From Sipunculus nudus (lineage: Eukaryota > Annelida > Sipuncula > Golfingiida > Sipunculidae), in NCBI GenBank assembly GCA_026874595.1, contig CM049308.1, positions 72,946,624 through 73,010,623 of the forward strand: a DNA stretch of 64,000 nucleotides. Reading direction: 5' to 3'. Within the stretch, counting starts at the first letter, position 1. Each line of letters starts with the position of its first letter. Made by a program: the position numbers and the translations under genes. Below, piece by piece: positions 35,924 to 49,000 of the stretch. Under the pieces are notes generated by a model. It saw only the letters and a list, made by a program, of their open reading frames with translations, was not told where the DNA came from and made no database searches.

Positions 35924-35929
<6 letters not shown>

Positions 35930-37141
35930 CCTGCCCCGAGAGGCGAAGTTATTATATTTTCCCCTTGGATGGTCTGCTAGATTTTTTACGTTAAAGTAAT
36001 GAGCAGATGTTGATGAAATATTGATGAAGGTTAGGATAAAACCCAAGGAACAAATCATTATGTTTTGGAGGCAGCCTTGATCGCCGTCATATTTTCATTG
36101 TTCAAAGGCTTCTTTCTATTGTGTAAAATTGGAGATGAGATTGCTTTGTACCCAGGTCCGAACCGCCGATTGATAGAATATATTGGGCACTCCTTGCTCT
36201 GCCATGTACCAGCTGGAGAACCCGTGTCATTAAAGAATGGAACTGTGTTAACACAGACTAAAGTCTGATTCAGGCGGAGGTTTGCTGGCTTCGACTGCAC
36301 ATTCTTGTCGAACGTATTAACTTTTCTCTTTAAAACTCGACGTGGATATGATGTAATATTATATTATCTGGATATTGAATCAACACGTATTGTTCTACAT
36401 ACTCCAGGCAGGGTAAGACACTTCACCAATTCAATTCCAAAATAAACAATAAATTTATTTTATTTTTTTTTGTGTGTTTAAGTCAATTAAAGATACTTGT
36501 TTATCCTCACTGTATTTTCCAATATTATTGAAAATGATAATATTAATAATAATAATAATAATAACAATAATAATAATAATAACGACAAAAACAAGACCAA
36601 TAACAATAAAAAAACATTTGAAAGATAGTTATTTGATATATAACTACGACATTTAAACATTAAAATTACTTATGATACTAGTAATATCATTCTCTTACTG
36701 ATATATCAACTGTATAATAATAAAATACCAGTGATAGTAATAAAGACTTCAATATGGTTTGGGATCACTTTTTTCTTTTAAAATAAATGCTAGACGAAGC
36801 CTTTTAAAATTTTCAGCCTCCTTACTGCAAATCAATATATTATTTTGTCTACTCCAGCAAATGTAACTTCAAATGTTTCATTCTTCTCTATGTATTTTCA
36901 CAGTCAATAAAATGAAAACGTGGCTTATACATCAGATGTATCTTGGTTTTCTTCACTAGTATAAATTGTTCATCTTCAATGTCGCCAGATGCTGACGTTA
37001 ATAGCCATCATTCGTTAGTGTGGGCATCAGGTTGTATACCATTTGTATACAATTTTCAGTTTTCAGCGATGCAGCATTAATTGCTTTTTTTACGCTCCCC
37101 TACGCGCAGAGTAATTAATTAGACTGAAATCCTGCTTCATT
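35924..37141. other. Unassigned stretch with an AAT microsatellite
   Basis: No gene recognised. An (AAT)n-rich tract with small interruptions lies at 36537-36592. Overlapping 67-80 codon frames on both strands at 36058-36300 have no recognised domain. Confidence 0.4.
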
Positions 37142-37274
37142 TTACTATTCAACCGCAATATAGTCTCTCTCTCTCCTTTTCTTTCTCTCTTAATCTCTCT
37201 CTCTCTCCCATAATACATAAATGCCACTCTTAATGCAAAGGGTTTATGATCACATTGATCTCTCTCTCTCTCTC

Positions 37275-37334
<60 letters not shown>
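37142..37334 (+). repeat. CT-rich low-complexity region with a (CA)n tail
   Basis: Imperfect CT tracts at 37163-37208 and 37259-37312, the latter passing directly into about 12 CA units (37311-37334). Confidence 0.95.
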
Positions 37335-40300
37335 AACGTCTCCAAGGCCATAATATTATTCATGGCACTGTCAGCCTTTTAACGTCGGTGTAATCTGAGA
37401 TGAATATCACTATGTATTCATATATTTGTGAAGCTTTTCATTTTGTACGTACATTGCATACCAAAAACCGGTTAGCGCATTCCCATACGAGCTACGTCTG
37501 TTTAATATTTATATGTGTGATCTTGCTAGTGTTTGCAGTATTAAAAAACTATTCTGAATTATAAATTCACCCAGGGGTTAATTGACTCCCGTAAACTACT
37601 AGTATTACATATTTCATGTTTTCACTCATATTTAACAAAGTACACGCCTTTGCCAAGATTAACAAAACTTATAAAATTATCATCTCGCGTACCTGTAATA
37701 TGATTTGTTAATAAACAATGTTATGTAATGTCGTTTTATGTATGACAGGTAAAGGTAGGTAGGTATCTAGTTAGTTAGGTATAGATACGCACATGAATAA
37801 ACCTAATTAGGTAGTTTCCTATCGAAATAGTTGACATTTTAGTTTTATTTAAAGCAACACCTCGCCCACGACAACCTCAGTTATGCGGCCACCTCAGTGT
37901 AACGACCACTTGTTCATCGTCCCGATTTTCCCCCTATATATAAGACCTCGTTTAGGTGACCACCTCGAAAATGCGAGAACTTTAGCGAGGTCCCATTGGT
38001 AATCGTAATTTTGAAGTTTTACTTTATATCCCTATTACTGGTTTAAGGAGGAATAAAGAAGCAGGTGGCTGCTTTGGAAGTTCTGCTCCTATTTGCTGCC
38101 ACCTCATAATTAAACCGTTTTTTATGTGTCTGTGCAATTGATGAATTATAAACAGGAATTGAAATCAAGTAAAACCATAGTGCTACACGTTACATTTTGC
38201 TGACAGCAGGCAAAGTTAGCAATAGATCCAGGGAGGCTTATGAACCCATTAATTATTCACTAACACCGATCAGTAGCAAAACATACCTTGGTTACAATAA
38301 AGTAAACCAAGTCACTGACAACGATAAACAGGGGAGGTTTTATTTAGACAATGGGGAGAAGGGGGTCTCAAATCGGTGGCTAGCTTCATATTCGCGAGGT
38401 TAAAATTTAGCGATTTCCACTTGTTCATTTTTCGCGAGGATTCTGTTTTCGCGATGCCACAGTAAACTACACAGGGTGACCCTTTGTGGTCTGAATCATT
38501 TAATATGCACGCAGATATCTTAACCTTTTAAGGACCTATAGTATAAATTGGTGTTCGTTATAAGCAAATATCGTAAAATCTCATATTATTCATATTATCA
38601 ATCGTTCACTTACAGATTACATAAAAAGATATGTTTATATTAGTAATATTATACTTCTGCCTTGCCACAAATATAATTAATATTTATGAGATATACATTG
38701 GTAGTCTTTATAAGGAGTTATTTTCTCGGTAATTTCCCTGTCGCAGATATCGCAAATTTGAAAACCCTGGCGAACAAACAGCCGCCAAAAGTATGTACAA
38801 AGTGAATGGGAAAATGCTCGGAGGCCTGTTAGTTTGTACAGTTATGCAGTTATTAGTATTTGTTTGAATCTTATCATAATGAGGATTTGGGCGTGGTCTA
38901 AAAAGCGTTAATCCTCTCTAAAGTTTGATGATACACGGCTCCTTGCTACAAAACTCTCTCCAGAGATAGAATTTCGCATGGACGCTGTCTTCGGAGTACT
39001 ATCGTGTCCCTTATCTGAACCTGACAGGTTTATTTCTCCCAGTTTCTCGAAAGCGCACATTAGGGCTGCCATTTTGCGTGCACACTAAAACCCGGATGTC
39101 ACACGTTGCATGTCGAGATTATCAAAATATCTCTAGTTTTCATGACTGACTGTTTAAAATATCTTTTATCAAGCAAATCTTATAGTTTTGATTATTTGAA
39201 ACTGTCCATAAGATCTAGGAAGTATTCACTTTAATATGACTGCAAAATGTCTCTACACAACGAGTTTAAACGTTATATTAATCTACCTTAGGCGTTTTGA
39301 GAAAAAAACGAATATTATTAACAACACTGTAATTATTATTACAAGTAGTTGTATTTATTACACGTACATAATATATTATAAGAAGAAGTAGTATTAGTTG
39401 TGCCTGTAGTAGTTGTAGTAGTAGTAGTAGTCTTAGTAGTAGAAGAAGTAGCAGTAGTAGTAGTAGTTAAACTTAATAAATATTAGAAGCAGTATTAATT
39501 AAGCAAGAATTAAACATTATTACCAGTAGAAGTAGTGGTCGCAGTAACAGTAGTGTTATTATCAATAGTAGTCATACTGGTTCATCATTTAATTTAAAAA
39601 TGTTGTAAATGCATTAAATAAATGAGGACCGAGGGAAATTTATTTTAAGAACATGATCATAGAGAAATTTCCGCATCCTTTAACCTGAAGTTCTTCCCCA
39701 TGGCCCAAAGGGTCTTTCCATCATTAAGGAGCTTAAGAAAGGTAAAAAACAAAAAGTGTGTTCAATGTGAAGCGGTGCGCTTTGCGGGCCTCGCGGGAAG
39801 TAACCATGGAGTTTTTACCAGGCTATTTCCCTGGGGTTTGATTTACTTTATGATTTTGCTTTGTGGTGACGTCATCAATTCGATAGCTTCATAAATTATT
39901 TACTGACATGTTCAAGTCATAAGCAAGATCACTGAATAAACATGCTTTTCAGAAAAACGATTTTCAGCTGCACTGACTTGTGCGTTGATCTTTGCACATC
40001 ACTGCACTTTAACGTGCAGGGCTACTGGCGTAATTACACCAGTATTTCCCTTTGAACTCCCTGCAGTAATTTCGTGTGTACTGCGATACGAAACTTTCAA
40101 TCAAACCTGCTTGGCGCAATGACAGAACCTGTTGCGCTTGACACAGGCTTTTTATTTAGATTTCTCACTATACTGTTTTTAGTGCTTTGAACGTTACTGG
40201 TGAGAAAATTTTACCCTTTGGGTCCCTCTTTTTGTACTCTGATTGTAGCAATATTTATTTGTTCTGAGGCTACTGACAAAGCTCTGTCGGCGACTGGCTC

Positions 40301-40430
40301 TGGCGGCTTCAGCGATGAAAGTCAGAGAGCGGCCAGCCGGGATCGGTGGCTCAACACCGGTAATGAGACTGCGACTTTTGAGTAAGGCGCCAGTCAAGTA
40401 AGGCCAGTTTGGAAGTTCCAAATTGGCATA
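37335..40430. other. Unassigned stretch with degraded repeat fragments
   Basis: No gene recognised. At 37860-38010 the motifs gacaacctcagttatgcggcc, gaccacctcg and gcgaggtccca recall a dispersed element with GAGGT-type ends. At 38385-38465 cgcgaggttaaaa and cgcgaggattctgttttcgcg recur. A TAGG-rich tract lies near 37750. A GTA-rich trinucleotide region (39400-39560) has agtagtagt runs. None has clear boundaries. Confidence 0.4.
39410..39560 (+). repeat. Imperfect (GTA)n trinucleotide-rich tract
   Basis: Several runs of gtagtagtag separated by gaagaagta and cttagtag variants. Confidence 0.85.
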
Positions 40431-40750
40431 CACTGTTAAAAGTTGCACGTAAAATAACGGTGCTTTGCACCGGCAGCAAAGTTGACAGTGCAATGCACCG
40501 TTATTTTACGTGCAAAGAAATAACGCAGTGCGTTAAATAACGTCGCATTGCACCGTAATTTTACAGCGCTTTGGGACGTAAATAAACGGTGCTTAGCCAC
40601 GGGAAATAACGGGCATCTGTTATTTTACGGGACAATATGCCGTTATTTTACAGTGCTAAGAGACGTGAATAAACAGTGATTTAAACTGGAATCAGGGCAT
40701 TGCACCGTTATTTCACGGTGCTTTGATATGTAGAATAACAAAACATTGTT
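40431..40750. repeat. Left terminal and subterminal repeat region of the 5.58 kb element
   Basis: Holds the terminal repeat plus at least five more copies of the ttattttacg/cgtaaaataa motif (about 40497, 40550, 40619, 40641 and 40707). Also gcaatgcaccgttat-type repeats and the palindrome cggtgctttgcaccgg. Arrays of short subterminal repeats are typical transposase-binding regions. Confidence 0.75.
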
Positions 40751-41070
40751 ACTTTATAATAAATAACAGTGCTTTGCACTTGGAGCTATACACTGTTACA
40801 GGTTTCCATAATCTTTCTCAAAACGTTTCTGTCTTGACACTCCGGACGAACCCTTTATTTGTATCTGTGTACTTTAGGTTTCTCATAACATGTTTTTTAG
40901 ATTTTACCAGTAAAAATATTACGAACGAAGTCAGACCTCCTTATGATGATAGAGTTGTAACTTTCTATTTGACAGTCAAGTGTCCCGAAAATCAAATCAG
41001 GATATCCACAGAGGGAAATGCATCTTGGCTAATTTGGGAAATGGCATTAAAAATGCATGCTCACACATAA
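40723..41070 (+). other. 115-codon plus-strand frame within the element, coding status doubtful
   Basis: The frame starts in the subterminal repeat region. Its second half (from about 40900, after gttttttag, an acceptor-like tract) is of more balanced composition: it reads DFTSKNITNEVRPPYDD and continues to KMHAHT. No domain recognised. Could be an exon of an element gene on the plus strand or chance. Confidence 0.15.
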
Positions 41071-41082
41071 TATCACACCACT

Positions 41083-41088
41083 TCTTTA
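41083..41088 (-). terminator. Possible poly-A signal
   Basis: AATAAA on the minus strand, about 830 bases past the predicted stop at 41918, inside the same terminal inverted repeats. The hexamer is frequent by chance in AT-rich DNA. Confidence 0.25.
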
Positions 41089-41917
41089 TTGTATGAAATA
41101 TTCAACAGATCATCAACATGTACAACACGTGTACTTAATGTATATAGTTATTCAGATTATACTGATCTTCCAAAAGGCATCATTAGGAAGCAAACATATT
41201 TAAACATTTTGACCACACTGCATGGCAGTTAAATCGTCTCCAACTAAACATATAAAATTTGGCAATTATGTGCAATATTATTATGATTACTATTATGAAT
41301 GCTGTGTGTTATCTCATTAAGGTTGCTGATCTTTTTAAAGTAAAAGATGGTCAGAACACAAGTCAAATAATTCAAATGGATTTAACTTATATGTCACCAA
41401 ATCTTTTCTACAGTAAAGGCATCTACTCTGTGTGAAGCTTCTGATAATGAATTCCAAAATAAAGGTCCTTGGTAAATAAATGATTTTTGCATCAATTAAA
41501 TTCGAACTGGAGGGAGTTGAAGAGAATGCCTACACTGTATCAAGGGTGCAAATGTAAACGTTTTTCCATAAAAATAATAAGATAATTACCTGATTTAATT
41601 AAGGTACTTAAACACAAGAATATTAAAAGTGAAATAGTCGTTAACTGATATTTCCTATATTGTTGATATATTATAGAGGAAAATGCAGCATTTAAACATT
41701 AAATCTGACCAACCAGCTCTATTGACAGTGGGAGGGCAGTTAGAGGTGCATTCAATTACCCCAAAATCAAGAAACCTGAAGGTCTTTTTAGTCCCTTGGG
41801 ATACTCCAGGGTAAATATCCAAAATGACGCATAGCAAGCCTCCAGTGGAAGTAGAAATAACTTGCATGGGTTGACAGTTTCTGGCCATCCACCATATGTT
41901 ACAGTGATGTTACAGCC

Positions 41918-42506
41918 TCATCTTGAACATTCACAGGTGTTGGAGATCTCATTCCCTGCATACAAAATAATAAACAGAAAAGAGAGATTGTAAATGTAAA
42001 ATGAGAGAAATATGCAAGAAAATAGTTCAGTGCAATTATCCTTTTAATTATTATATTTTTTTAGATTTTTTTCAAAGTCTGACGCTCTATCAATTTACAT
42101 TACAGAAAATAAACTTTTGTTCTTTCTTCACAAAATTTAAACAATAACTACAAAAATAGTTTTCTTATGGTCAATGGGAACCTTTAGAAGTGAAAATAAT
42201 TATACATTATTATATCAAATATATCTTTACATTTACATTACAGACAATAACTGGCCAAGATTTTGTTCTATCTCCACAAAAAAATTAACAATTTCAACAT
42301 TTTTCTTTATATATGTATTTACTTAAAAAAAGGTTAAAACTATCATTAATACTTGCTGAATATATTAACACAAATATAATAGTTTTGAAAGAATTACCTC
42401 TCCTCCATCTGCAATCCCATATTATCCTTGCATTCTCCAAACAGTGAAGGCAGTATCCTTTATATAGGAGCTTTGCTTCTGCAAATACAAATACACAGAC
42501 AGTGCA

Positions 42507-42563
<57 letters not shown>

Positions 42564-44596
42564 GTGATATGAATCAGTTTTAAAATTATACTCAATGACT
42601 GAAAGTTGATCGATTAATAATCATTTTTTTTTCATTTTATGTGCCATATTATTAACATAAAATCTGTTGTATAGATACCTAAATATTGACAGAGTAAATT
42701 AAGCCTAGCATGTACATCACACTGAAAGGTCAAGACTATACTTGTTAATACTTATTCACTGCATAAGGATAACATTAATACTGTTTCCTGTTAAGTGCCC
42801 ATCTTTCTAAAATCAATGAGAGAGTTAGAATATTTCATTGGAATTAAGAGACTTCTTTTGAATGTGCATACCTGATCGTATGTGAAAGGTTATGGGAAAA
42901 AAATACATGATTTGATGATTTAATTATGAAATGTCCTTTTCCAGAATGATTTCTACAGACAATAGACCTGACAATGTATTTTTAAAGGCACAAATGAAAG
43001 CATGTGTAAATATGAAGTAATTAACAGTAAGGCTATGGGCCTGGATTTTATTTATTGTAACTGTAAATAATTATATTATGAATATTTGATAACCAGAATA
43101 TCTGCAATGTTTTATAGGGAGTAAACATATTCCAAACTGCATAAAATTAAAAAAAAATTGGCCAATAATCAGCAGGTTTGACAAATGACACTGTAAGGTT
43201 AGAGATGGTCAGGTTAGCGTGGCTCAGCTCCATCAAGCAGCAAGCCAAAAAGTTTATTAGAATAAAAATGGAGAGAATGAGAAACAGGCAGGCGAATTTA
43301 GGTCAGCATCACTGCTAATGTTCAATATGTAAGATACTTGTTTCACAGATTATTAAACTCATTAGCTTATTCAAATTGCCATGGACTTTACAAAAGAAAA
43401 TATGATCAAATTTAAACTTACCTTGGTGTACCTTTTCTGCAATGTTCTCTGCTAGGAATTTACCCTGCAACTGCTTGCCAGTGTATTGTGCACCTTGAAC
43501 AACTTGCATTTGTACTTTGTTCACAGCTCTAGGTTTGGTAAGGCATGGAACATTTACGTCATCTTTCCTCTAATCATTGATGCATGTATGGCTCTCTGAA
43601 CACCTGCGCAAGTAGAACAAATTCTAGGAGTATATAAAAACAGAACTGATAAACATGTAACCAACGAAAGACAATCTCAGCACCAGGCATATTAATAATA
43701 TTTACTAGGTAAGTGCAGGTATATAAATTAATAAACAGAAGTGCTATATTGCATATAAAAATGGTAAATATTGGGTCAACAAATGTTTTACTCAGTGTAT
43801 AAACAGAAAGGTGCAAAAACAGCATCACATGTGTACGAGGATTTATAAATAGGAAGCAATATATGCAGTACAGCCTTTATATTGCAAAATGATGTAACAT
43901 TTGTAATTGCATTTACATATACTAGCTATTATAATATAACAAGGGCTACAGGCATAATGCAAACCTGCGTAATCTTTCCGGGTTCCCTGATGATAAACTT
44001 GACTTTTATTTGAAAAGTTATTATTTTTTAAGATGTGACAAGTACATGTATAAAGCAAATACTACCAATTTTGAATCTTAGTACAAGTATAAATGCGCTC
44101 AGTCTGATGCATACTGATGGATGAGATGTAGTATACCCCATTACAAAGGTCTATATGTGAGTGAGGGGGTGTAAAAAACCCCATCCAACCCACATTATGA
44201 ATGGAAATTGCAACCCTGTACAACAGAGTTGGGGGGGGGGGGGGGGGGGGTCTCTGGCAAGGGGTCTCTGTCTCTGCAGTTGAGCAAACCTGGACATAAC
44301 AGATGGTTTCACTAGGCCTTGCTAGAACAATTTGTGGGGGGGGGGATCTATGAGCTATGCTTTCCAACAAAAGTTCAATAACATTTTTAGTACTGGTATC
44401 AGTGAACGACAGTGACAGAGGTGGTGTCTTCCCTGTAGCTCAAATGACTTACAGTCAGCTGAGCTACAAAGGCAGTATATTATTATGTGATGTTTAAACT
44501 TACATAATTCCTATTCTTAAGAAATAGGAAAGTTGCCATGATGGTATCAAAATCTTCTTTGAATTTGCCACACTGATGGAAATGCCTGACCATTTT
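41918..44596 (-). CDS. Predicted multi-exon gene inside the 5.58 kb element (partial or degraded)
   Basis: Four exon-like blocks on the minus strand join in phase: 44596-44504, 43569-43422, 42478-42398 and 41955-41918 with stop TGA. They give about 118 codons, starting at an ATG near the first acceptor. Splice sites: ttttcag/AAAATG, TTAT/gtaagt, CAAG/gtaagt, tttgcag/AAGC, GAGAG/gtaatt and tatgcag/GGAATG. The second acceptor (gattag) is weak. A better acceptor (cttgcgcag at 43604) would put an in-frame TAG ahead of the second exon, so that exon may be damaged. The C-terminal part has five cysteines (YCLHC, WDC, CEC), which may bind metal. No family recognised. AATAAA on the minus strand at about 41083 could be its poly-A signal. 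Exons upstream were not found. Confidence 0.35.
42509..42562 (+). repeat. (TA)n microsatellite
   Basis: About 26 TA units within the predicted intron sequence of the element. Confidence 0.97.
44231..44250 (+). repeat. Poly-G tract
   Basis: About 20 G. Further runs nearby: G at 44335-44345 and 45063-45075, C at 45174-45187. Confidence 0.95.
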
Positions 44597-45550
44597 CTGA
44601 AAACATAAACAGTGTTTGGCTGTGCCTTAGCAGCCTTAATTTTCTGGCTCTCTCTCCCTCTCTCTCTCTCTCAAAAAGACTGGCTAAAATGTTAACACTT
44701 TGGCTAGCATGGTTTGTTTTTTTTTCTTCTAAAACATGTTAAGAAATTTAGGAAACTGTCTCAAAGCTGTTAATTATTTCATTGGTCTGTGTTTACTCTC
44801 TGTTTAAGCATCTGTTTAAAATATTTTTAAAAAAATAAAGGGACTTTGATATCTTAATTTCTCTGGTTGACATGTAAGTGGGAAAACCTTATTCAAGGCC
44901 TCATTTAAAATCTAGTATATAAATAATTCAAAACTGTTTTCAGTGGTGCCTTTACCAATATTTCACCTTTAAGGGAGATATATATATATGACATGTATAT
45001 TTATACCATTCATGCATGATATACACCCAGACATGGCCAGTGTGTGTGTTTGTGGGTCGGGGAGGGGGGGGGGGGTTGCTTCCTTTTTCCTAATTGGCGA
45101 TTCCCTGAAACTAAAAAGGACTTAATCATTAATGATAAACATTGGCATCAATGCAGGGAGTGGGGGTTATATATCCCCCCCCCCCCCACTTTTTTAACAT
45201 GGGGGGATTGGTCAATGTAATCATCCCCAACACTGATATTGAGCAAGTAACACTAACAATTACTTTTATATATTGGACATGTAATATATTAATAATTAGA
45301 AAACTTGACTTTGTTTCCATTTCTGAGTTAACTGAAATATAAGGTTATCTAATAATCTAAACATGGTTTAGAGTTGACATTTAATGGAAACATAAAACCT
45401 GCACTTAATTAATATATAATATCAACATCACACAAATGTCACACATTATAAAAGGTGTATATATATATATAATATATATATACACATACAGACTATACAT
45501 AATATATATTTCCAACTCAATCACTCTTCTACCCTTGCCAGTGACAGTCG

Positions 45551-45570
45551 CCCCCCCCCCCCCCCCCCCC
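45551..45570 (+). repeat. Poly-C tract
   Basis: About 20 C, within the 5.58 kb element. Confidence 0.95.
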
Positions 45571-45904
45571 AAACTGAGGGAACACATGAACGAGACTGGC
45601 CTTGTACCACTATACCATTACCAACGTACACTATTACACAGTATTAGAATAACAACTAACACAGTAAACAGATTTATGCCTACATATTAAAGAAGAACGT
45701 TTTACCAATGAAGATGCTGGGTAACTTCTGTGACTTTCATCAGCCAGCAGACGGTCAAAAATGGCTTCTCTTCCCGCCGTGGAGTCAAAAGATCCAGGAT
45801 GTTGACGTCATGAGTGGCCCCGCTGATCACATGACGCGCAGTTTATTTCATCTGTACCGTCTGCTTTACACACGTGTCACACCATTTTCACAGACGCTCA
45901 TCAT

Positions 45905-46011
45905 TTGACATTGCATTTGCGCGTTATTCAACGCACAAGCGCGTCTACATTGCAGAGCGGCGTAAATTTACAGTCTTATGCGCCGTTATTTTACGGTAAT
46001 TTTTAACAGTG
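45905..46011. repeat. Right terminal and subterminal repeat region of the 5.58 kb element
   Basis: gcgcgttattcaacgcacaagcgcg (dyad) near 45918, cggcgtaaatttac near 45959, then the terminal ccgttattttacgg at 45983. Shorter than the left region. Confidence 0.75.
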
Positions 46012-46013
46012 TA

Positions 46014-49000
46014 GAAGAAACCCTTCTTGAGATGATCTTATTTTTTCCTGATGATTGAGGCGCCGGAGTATGGGTTTGGCTTATTATTAACTGGGTGAAA
46101 TAAAATGGCGGTCCCCAATGCATGGCACCGTTGCCGACAGGACTTCAATTATCCAAACGTCGTCCAATTCATTCCCGTTCAGTTCCAGACAACCTTATTT
46201 TTGTGCGCGTGGTCTGTCAGTCTCCACGCCCGGGCAGCTTGAGGTTTTCTTCACATACTTTTTCAGAGGTTTCATCAGTGCTGCATACAAGAGGAACAAC
46301 CTGTTAATCTATCGTAATGAAAAATCTAATGCCAGTCTCGTCTGAGTACATATATGGCATTATTGTACTAAAGAATTTGATCAGTCGAAGCATTGGTACG
46401 GATACCCTAGTCCCTATAATATTATATGATTCTTAAAACACCCTATTTAGCACTGAGGTTAATTAAAAATCTTAGAATTTATGTTTGATACATAAATGGG
46501 TAGTAATTGGAGTTATCATTCTATCATCCTATATCCAAGTGATGGCGAAAATTACCGAAATTCCTAATGATTAATTTTAATATATAGCTTTCAATTATTA
46601 TCACTTGGACAAAAGGACTTGAAGTGGACACGGGGGTAAGTGCTTGAGATATCAGGCCAATCAATTTGATTTATAAGTTCTAATTACTGAAATTAATAAG
46701 AATAAATAAAAATAAGTATTTCAAAAACCTGTGTTAACAGCATTTTAAAGTACTTTCATTTGTTTTGGACTTTGACTCGGCTTTAGAAACACTAGGATTC
46801 GAACACTTGATTTGGAGATCAAACAGACATGAAACTGACTAAAAATGGAATAATTGTGATCAATCGCTTATTGCATCCCCCATTCAATGATCGATTATTC
46901 ACTGACTTCGATGCAATGCATCGATTAATCGATTGTTCTATGATGTGTTAAAGACTAAGTTTTAATTAAACCTGTCCGTGTAGAAAACTGATCTTCAGTT
47001 CTCGCGTAGTTCAAAAGGTATGATCGCTGTTTAATATCAGGTCATGTTGTTTCGATATTATCTATCAAATCGTACCTTAACTAATGTCATAATACTCACA
47101 TAATATTTCTTGTCAGTTACTCAAATGTTGAGAGAACCTAACTCGATTTAAATGCATTTTTAATTTTGCCTTCAATTTAAAATTTTAATATCTATTCTTA
47201 ATTCGATCCTTTTATATAACCAATAGTTGTATTACTGTTCATATCAACCATTATCAGCTAATACCATATATTTTTTTCATCTAGTTCACATATAACATTT
47301 CAACATCGATTGCTGCTTGTTTATTTTATACTAGGCGATAACCCAAATATCAAAATGTATATATTCTCAACATAAATATGTAATTACGCATGAAATATGA
47401 TAATTTTTTTTATAAAAAGGATAGGTATTACTATCATATACACTTTTTCCATTATGTGTTGATATATCAGCAAATCAATTAATACGTATACTTTGACGAT
47501 TCATACAGAGAATATTCTGTAGAGTCAATATAATTTTAACCTAATGTTAAAAAAAGTTTTCTTCAAACTTCCTATTTAAGTGTTTAATATTTTGAATAAG
47601 TATTAAGTACACATTGGTAAGTTGCTAGTCCTCCTGTGCTCAGTGTAAATGGCAACCGACAGGGTAGCAAACCTAGGGAACTGCAATCTTTAAGTTGGCT
47701 TACAGCCACCCTGCTTAAAATTCTACGCTATAGATTGGGGTTTACTATCTTAACGCTTAAAAACTTATCTAGAGTTTCCAGAGGAAGAAAAGGGGGAATT
47801 TAATCAACTAGCCAATTGATCAGTCTTTTCTCAAGCGTTCTTGCGATTCAATTAGCCAGGCCAGTCTCCAGCTTCAATCCACTTGAATGTAAAGCACAGC
47901 CACGGCTACAAAATCAGTAGCAGGAGTTTTTTTCTCTAGGTTTTCGTCAGCAAGACTTTCCGCTTTCACATCAGTCACTTAAAGGCCGCGCGGAACCGAG
48001 AAAGGTGAGACTCGGGCCAGAAGTGACACTCTTTCACAAGACATCTGAAACACTGTGAGACCCTTAAATGCCTCGATTAAAAACCTAAGATGTCTTCCAG
48101 GCTGTGAATTCACGTGTTGTCGTCTACCCGCCTTCCATCTTTGACAAAAAAGGAAGGACTCAGCGGGGCTTGACGGATGGTATTGGTTGTAAAATCTCCG
48201 CTGGGACGCATGTGTCAGTACGCGGAGGGATTTTTCAAGTTGCCCGTCTGTTATCGTGCGTTCTAAGGCGGACTAACTTATCACAGACCGGCCCCAGCTG
48301 TCAGCTGGCGGAGGTTTACAAACCCCAATAGATGGTTCCGAGGGACACATCCCTGGCCCAGGAGGACCATCAGACGAGATGGTAAAAAAGTACTCATAGA
48401 CCGCATACCTGCGCCAAAGCCGGAAAGTGTTTTTTTCAAGAGCACATCCAATATCGAATAAACTTTGAAGTTATTCATACCACAACACCCAACTTGCTTT
48501 CTTTTCTATATCCTGTTAACTCCAGTAATGGCAGTTTTGTCCTCCGATGATTCGAGAGCTTACCGATCACGTGAGAGTGCCTGAGCGATTTATATTGAAG
48601 ACTGCGGCAAAAGTCTTGAAGAGGAAACAGATCATTTCCTAATGTTTAAAATGCCCTTCCACCTAAAGGTACCGTGTCACCCCGAATACATAGCGAAATC
48701 AATCAAAGCAAACCGTTCTGCTAAAAGGCATTCCTGCCTACCTATTCAATCAAGGCATACTCCATTCCCACACGCGTCTCAAGAAAAGCGCCATCAGATA
48801 AAAAAACAAACCCTGCAAGGAACGGATAGACATTGAATACTCACGAACCCTGAATTATCCTTTGAGTCGGATCGCCCGAGTAATTCATTTTAAATCGTCG
48901 TCTACTCGATGTTATCATTCCGTTTTACTTCTGATTATTGTAGAATCGATTTTAGCCATGATACTCACTTGTAACTATACTTTTGTGCTGTTGCTTTCTG

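Larger units (their letters stand above)
40431..46011. mobile_element. 5.58 kb putative DNA transposon with CACTG terminal inverted repeats
   Basis: The left end 40431-40460 reads cactgttaaaag then ttgcacgtaaaataacgg. The right end 45983-46011, reverse complemented, reads cactgttaaaaa then ttaccgtaaaataacgg. TA stands directly outside both ends (40429-40430 and 46012-46013), consistent with a 2-bp TA duplication. Inside each end are further copies of CCGTTATTTTA in both orientations and palindromic pieces such as cggtgctttgcaccg. The interior carries microsatellites, G and C runs, and a minus-strand exon series. Two-base duplications are known for Tc1/mariner and ISL2EU elements, but no transposase was recognised, so the superfamily is open. 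It could also be a non-autonomous element that captured sequence. Confidence 0.72.

Noticed and set aside
41655-41888. 77-codon minus frame downstream of the predicted stop
   Set aside because: Other minus frames are also open here, and the phase-consistent exon model stops at 41918, making this 3' UTR.
43843-44058. An extra exon near 43975-44015 (ending TTACGCAG before gtttgc)
   Set aside because: Weak acceptor and donor, and joining it to the better acceptor at 43604 runs into a TAG.
45708-45908. 66-codon plus frame and a minus-strand alternative near the right end of the element
   Set aside because: Both strands are open over similar lengths, the minus frame lacks an ATG after its upstream stop, and neither could be joined in phase to the other exons.
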